From positions 186,001 to 250,000 of the forward strand of contig NZ_AUCF01000006.1 of NCBI RefSeq assembly GCF_000429625.1: a stretch of 64,000 nucleotides of DNA, given 5' to 3'. A program made the position numbers and the translations under genes. Below the pieces are notes generated by a model. That model was not told where the DNA came from, did no database searches, and saw only the letters and a program-made list of their open reading frames with translations. Of this stretch, positions 62,051-64,000 are shown piece by piece. Source of the stretch: Azospirillum halopraeferens DSM 3675. GTDB taxonomy: Bacteria; Pseudomonadota; Alphaproteobacteria; Azospirillales; Azospirillaceae. Each line of letters begins with the position of its first letter. The first letter of the stretch is position 1.

Positions 62051-63553
62051 ATGGCTTCCGGTTCCCCCGACCGCGCCGCTGCCGGACCCGACCGGTCCGA
62101 ACGCGTCGCGGTCATCGACATCGGCTCGAACTCCATCCGCCTCGTCGTCTACGACGGCCTGAAGCGGTCGCCCCTGCCCGTGTTCAACGAAAAGGTCCTG
62201 TGCGGGCTGGGCCGCGGCGTGGAGAAGACCGGCCGCCTCAACCCCGCCGGTGTCACCCAGGCCCTGCAGAATCTGCGGCGGTTCGAACAGCTTGCCCGGG
62301 GCATGCGGGTCGGCCGTCTCGACGTGATCGCCACCGCCGCGGTGCGCGACGCCGAGGACGGTGCCGACTTCGTTACGGCGGTGCGGGACACCACCGGGCT
62401 CGCCGTGCGCGTCATCTCCGGCGAGGAGGAGGCGCGGACCGCCGCCATGGGCGTGCTGTCGGGCACGCCCGGTGCCGACGGCCTGGTGGGCGACCTGGGC
62501 GGCGGCAGCCTGGAACTGGTCAGCCTCGACCACGGCGTCATCGGCCGCCAGGTGACCCTGCCGCTGGGTCCGCTGCGCCTGATGGAGGCGTCGGGAGGCC
62601 GTTCCAACGGGCTGACCCGCACCATCGACCAGCACTTCGCCCGGCTGGACTGGCTGGAGGCGGTCCGCGGCCGCCCCTTCCACCCCGTGGGCGGTAGCTG
62701 GCGCGCCCTGGCCAAGCTGCACATGGAGCAGACCGGCCACCCGCTGCACATCATCCATCACTACTGCGTGCCCGGCGACGAGGCGCGGGAGTTCGCGGCG
62801 CTGCTGGCGCGGCAGAGCAAGTCGTCGCTGGAGAAGATGACGTCGGGATCGCGCCGGCGAATCGACACCCTGCCCTACGCCGCCCTGGTGCTGGAGCGCC
62901 TGCTGCGGGCGGTGGGTCCGTCGCAGGTGGTGTTCTCCGCCTACGGGCTGCGCGAAGGGCACCTCTACGGCCTGCTGCCGCCCGACCTGCAGCAGCAGGA
63001 CCCGTTGCTGACGGCCAGCGCCGACTGGTCCCAGCGCTTCGGGCGATTCGGTGACGCGGCCCTGCTCGTCAGTTGGACCGGCGGCCTGTTCGCCGGTGAG
63101 GACCAGCCGGCGCAACGCCTGCGCCACGCCGCCTGCCTGCTGTCCGACCTGGGCTGGGCGGAACACCCGGACTACCGCGCCGATCACGCGTTCCTGCGCA
63201 TCCTGCGCTTCCCCTTCCCCGGCATCGACCATGGCGAGCGCGCCTTCCTGGCGCTGGCCGTCTACGCTCGCTACGCTGGCACGCTGGACGGCGCCACCGT
63301 CGCCGGGGCGCGCGCGCTGGTGTCGGAGGCGCAGGCGATGAAGGCCCATGTGCTGGGTCTGGCGCTGCGTCTCGCCCACACCCTGACCGGCGGCGCCGCC
63401 GCCCTGTTGCAGCAGACCAGCCTGCGCCTGGATGAGGAGAAGCTGGTGCTGACCCTGCCGGAGGACGCCGGCGTCCTCGATGGCGACGTGGTGCAGCGCC
63501 GCCTCGACTCGCTGGCGCGGCTCCTCAACCGGACGGGGGCGATCGCCGCCTGA
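62051..63553 (+). CDS. ppx: Exopolyphosphatase / guanosine pentaphosphate phosphatase (Ppx/GppA)
   Basis: This 500-residue protein has the sugar-kinase/hsp70 fold: VIDIGSNSIRLVVYDG (about residues 20-35), ISGEEEAR (about 123), VGDLGGGSLEL (about 143) and a C-terminal helical domain. It releases phosphate from polyphosphate ends and may also hydrolyse pppGpp. It lies 3 bp after ppk and surely shares its transcript. Whether Ppx or GppA activity dominates cannot be told from sequence. Confidence 0.93.
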   Translation: MASGSPDRAAAGPDRSERVAVIDIGSNSIRLVVYDGLKRSPLPVFNEKVLCGLGRGVEKTGRLNPAGVTQALQNLRRFEQLARGMRVGRLDVIATAAVRDAEDGADFVTAVRDTTGLAVRVISGEEEARTAAMGVLSGTPGADGLVGDLGGGSLELVSLDHGVIGRQVTLPLGPLRLMEASGGRSNGLTRTIDQHFARLDWLEAVRGRPFHPVGGSWRALAKLHMEQTGHPLHIIHHYCVPGDEAREFAALLARQSKSSLEKMTSGSRRRIDTLPYAALVLERLLRAVGPSQVVFSAYGLREGHLYGLLPPDLQQQDPLLTASADWSQRFGRFGDAALLVSWTGGLFAGEDQPAQRLRHAACLLSDLGWAEHPDYRADHAFLRILRFPFPGIDHGERAFLALAVYARYAGTLDGATVAGARALVSEAQAMKAHVLGLALRLAHTLTGGAAALLQQTSLRLDEEKLVLTLPEDAGVLDGDVVQRRLDSLARLLNRTGAIAA

Positions 63554-63568
63554 CGGCGACCGCCCCTG

Positions 63569-63618
63569 TCAACCATAGAGGGGCTCCGCCCCGTCAACCA
63601 TAGAGCGGCTCCGCCCCG
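63569..63618. repeat. 25-bp tandem duplication at the 3' end of the DUF3299-like gene
   Basis: Two adjacent copies, 63569-63593 and 63594-63618, differ at one base (G versus C at the 13th position). The right copy contains the last codons and stop of the minus-strand gene; the left copy repeats them after the stop. The left copy forms the hairpin GGGGC-TCC-GCCCC (63580-63592), which can serve as a bidirectional terminator with ppx. Confidence 0.85.
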
Positions 63619-64000
63619 TCCAGCCGGTAGAACAGGCCGTCGTGCGGATGCAGGCGCAGGGTTCCAGCAATCACCAGGGGATTCCGGCTCTCCGCCAGAG
63701 GCTCGCGCACCTCCACCCGCACCATGGTGGCCGGGCCCGGCCGCTCGCAGGCGGGGCAGCCGACCGGGTTGGCCGCCAGAATGAAGCGGCTGTGCCGGGT
63801 GCCCTCGCGCAGGGGCACCATGAAGCCGCGCAGCCGGACGGTGAGCCCCTCCAGCTCCCGCACGGCGGCGGGGAACTCGGGTTCGGCGCGGTGATTGAGG
63901 CGGGCCTGCGCCAAATCCCGCCACGGGGCGGTGAAAGGATCGGCGGGCAAATGGAAGCGGCTGACGGGATGTACGGGCTCCGCGGCGCCGACGGACCAGA
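63594..64000 (-). CDS. DUF3299-like exported protein (partial; N-terminus beyond window)
   Basis: The open frame continues to the right edge, so only the last ~135 residues are seen. The visible start (WSVGAAEPVHPVSRF) looks like the end of a signal peptide region. VRLRGFMVPLREGTRHSRFI followed by NPVGCPACERPGPATMVRV resembles the DUF3299 pattern, with a Cys pair after the conserved beta-strands. Such proteins are periplasmic or lipoproteins of unknown role, often near metal or ABC export genes. A TTG at 63950 lies inside the frame but is unlikely to be the real start. Confidence 0.65.
   Translation of the reverse strand, partial: WSVGAAEPVHPVSRFHLPADPFTAPWRDLAQARLNHRAEPEFPAAVRELEGLTVRLRGFMVPLREGTRHSRFILAANPVGCPACERPGPATMVRVEVREPLAESRNPLVIAGTLRLHPHDGLFYRLDGAEPLYG

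Noticed and set aside
59234-63379. A 1381-residue minus-strand open frame opposite ppk and ppx
   Set aside because: It is the complement of strongly recognised ppk and ppx genes. Only its last 171 residues, the SixA phosphatase, show a real family.

Overview
The window is a high-GC stretch of a bacterial chromosome or chromid. GC-rich wobble positions, a nadQ-type NAD regulator beside nadABC, a metal-type porphobilinogen synthase lacking the zinc cysteines, a CcoG/FixG ferredoxin protein, a sigma-54 urea transport operon and a CHAD/polyphosphate cluster all fit an alphaproteobacterium. My best guess is Rhodospirillales, Azospirillum-like; this is inference from gene content. I found no tRNA, rRNA, CRISPR array, prophage or insertion sequence. 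The whole window looks like core-type metabolism, transport and regulation.

Layout. 1-4645: urea uptake operon urtABCD on the minus strand (urtD cut by the left edge), with a near-perfect sigma-54 promoter before urtA and a large hairpin between urtA and urtB. 5144-9760: divergent three-gene operon for the osmolyte N-acetylglutaminylglutamine amide (asnO, ngg, M42 peptidase). 9790-13185: exonuclease, an AraC regulator divergent from an exported MBL-fold protein, and a lipoprotein with a long Gly/Asn repeat tail. 13314-19855: AraC regulator divergent from a TonB receptor, a FecBCD-type transporter and a DUF2218 protein, with a Fur-like box between. 19989-25087: SsuABC/TauABC-type transporter plus FAH-family hydrolase, with a divergent GntR regulator and strong palindromes. 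25126-30741: branched-chain/aromatic-type ABC transporter (livGFJHM order) and a MarR/LdtR-like regulator. 31132-32879: lipid kinase coupled to a metallophosphoesterase. 32924-35124: hemB, panC and a 56-residue membrane protein.

35311-40238: nadQ-like regulator, nadA, nadB, nadC and a small membrane protein, with a readable promoter/operator before nadA. 40374-46645: ccoG, a Mesh1-like HD hydrolase, a VWA protein and a large protein kinase. 46849-51530: mutarotase-like protein, TPR/O-GlcNAc-transferase-like protein and three small genes of unknown role. 51543-55743: type I secretion ABC exporter and adaptor with a FliL-like protein. 55851-57344: succinate-semialdehyde dehydrogenase. 57502-63553: polyphosphate neighbourhood (CYTH-CHAD, SixA phosphatase, ppk, ppx/gppA). 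63594-64000: partial DUF3299-like exported protein.

The least explained signal is a two-hairpin repeat found twice, 39 kb apart (19878-19955 and 59153-59235). The primary sequence of one stem differs between copies, but every stem difference is compensated and the loop and flanks are conserved. Other structures worth attention are the palindromes around the GntR gene, four decaying 15-bp tandem repeats upstream of the liv-type operon, and a GC-rich palindrome family shared by the urtC-urtB gap and the gabD 3' end.
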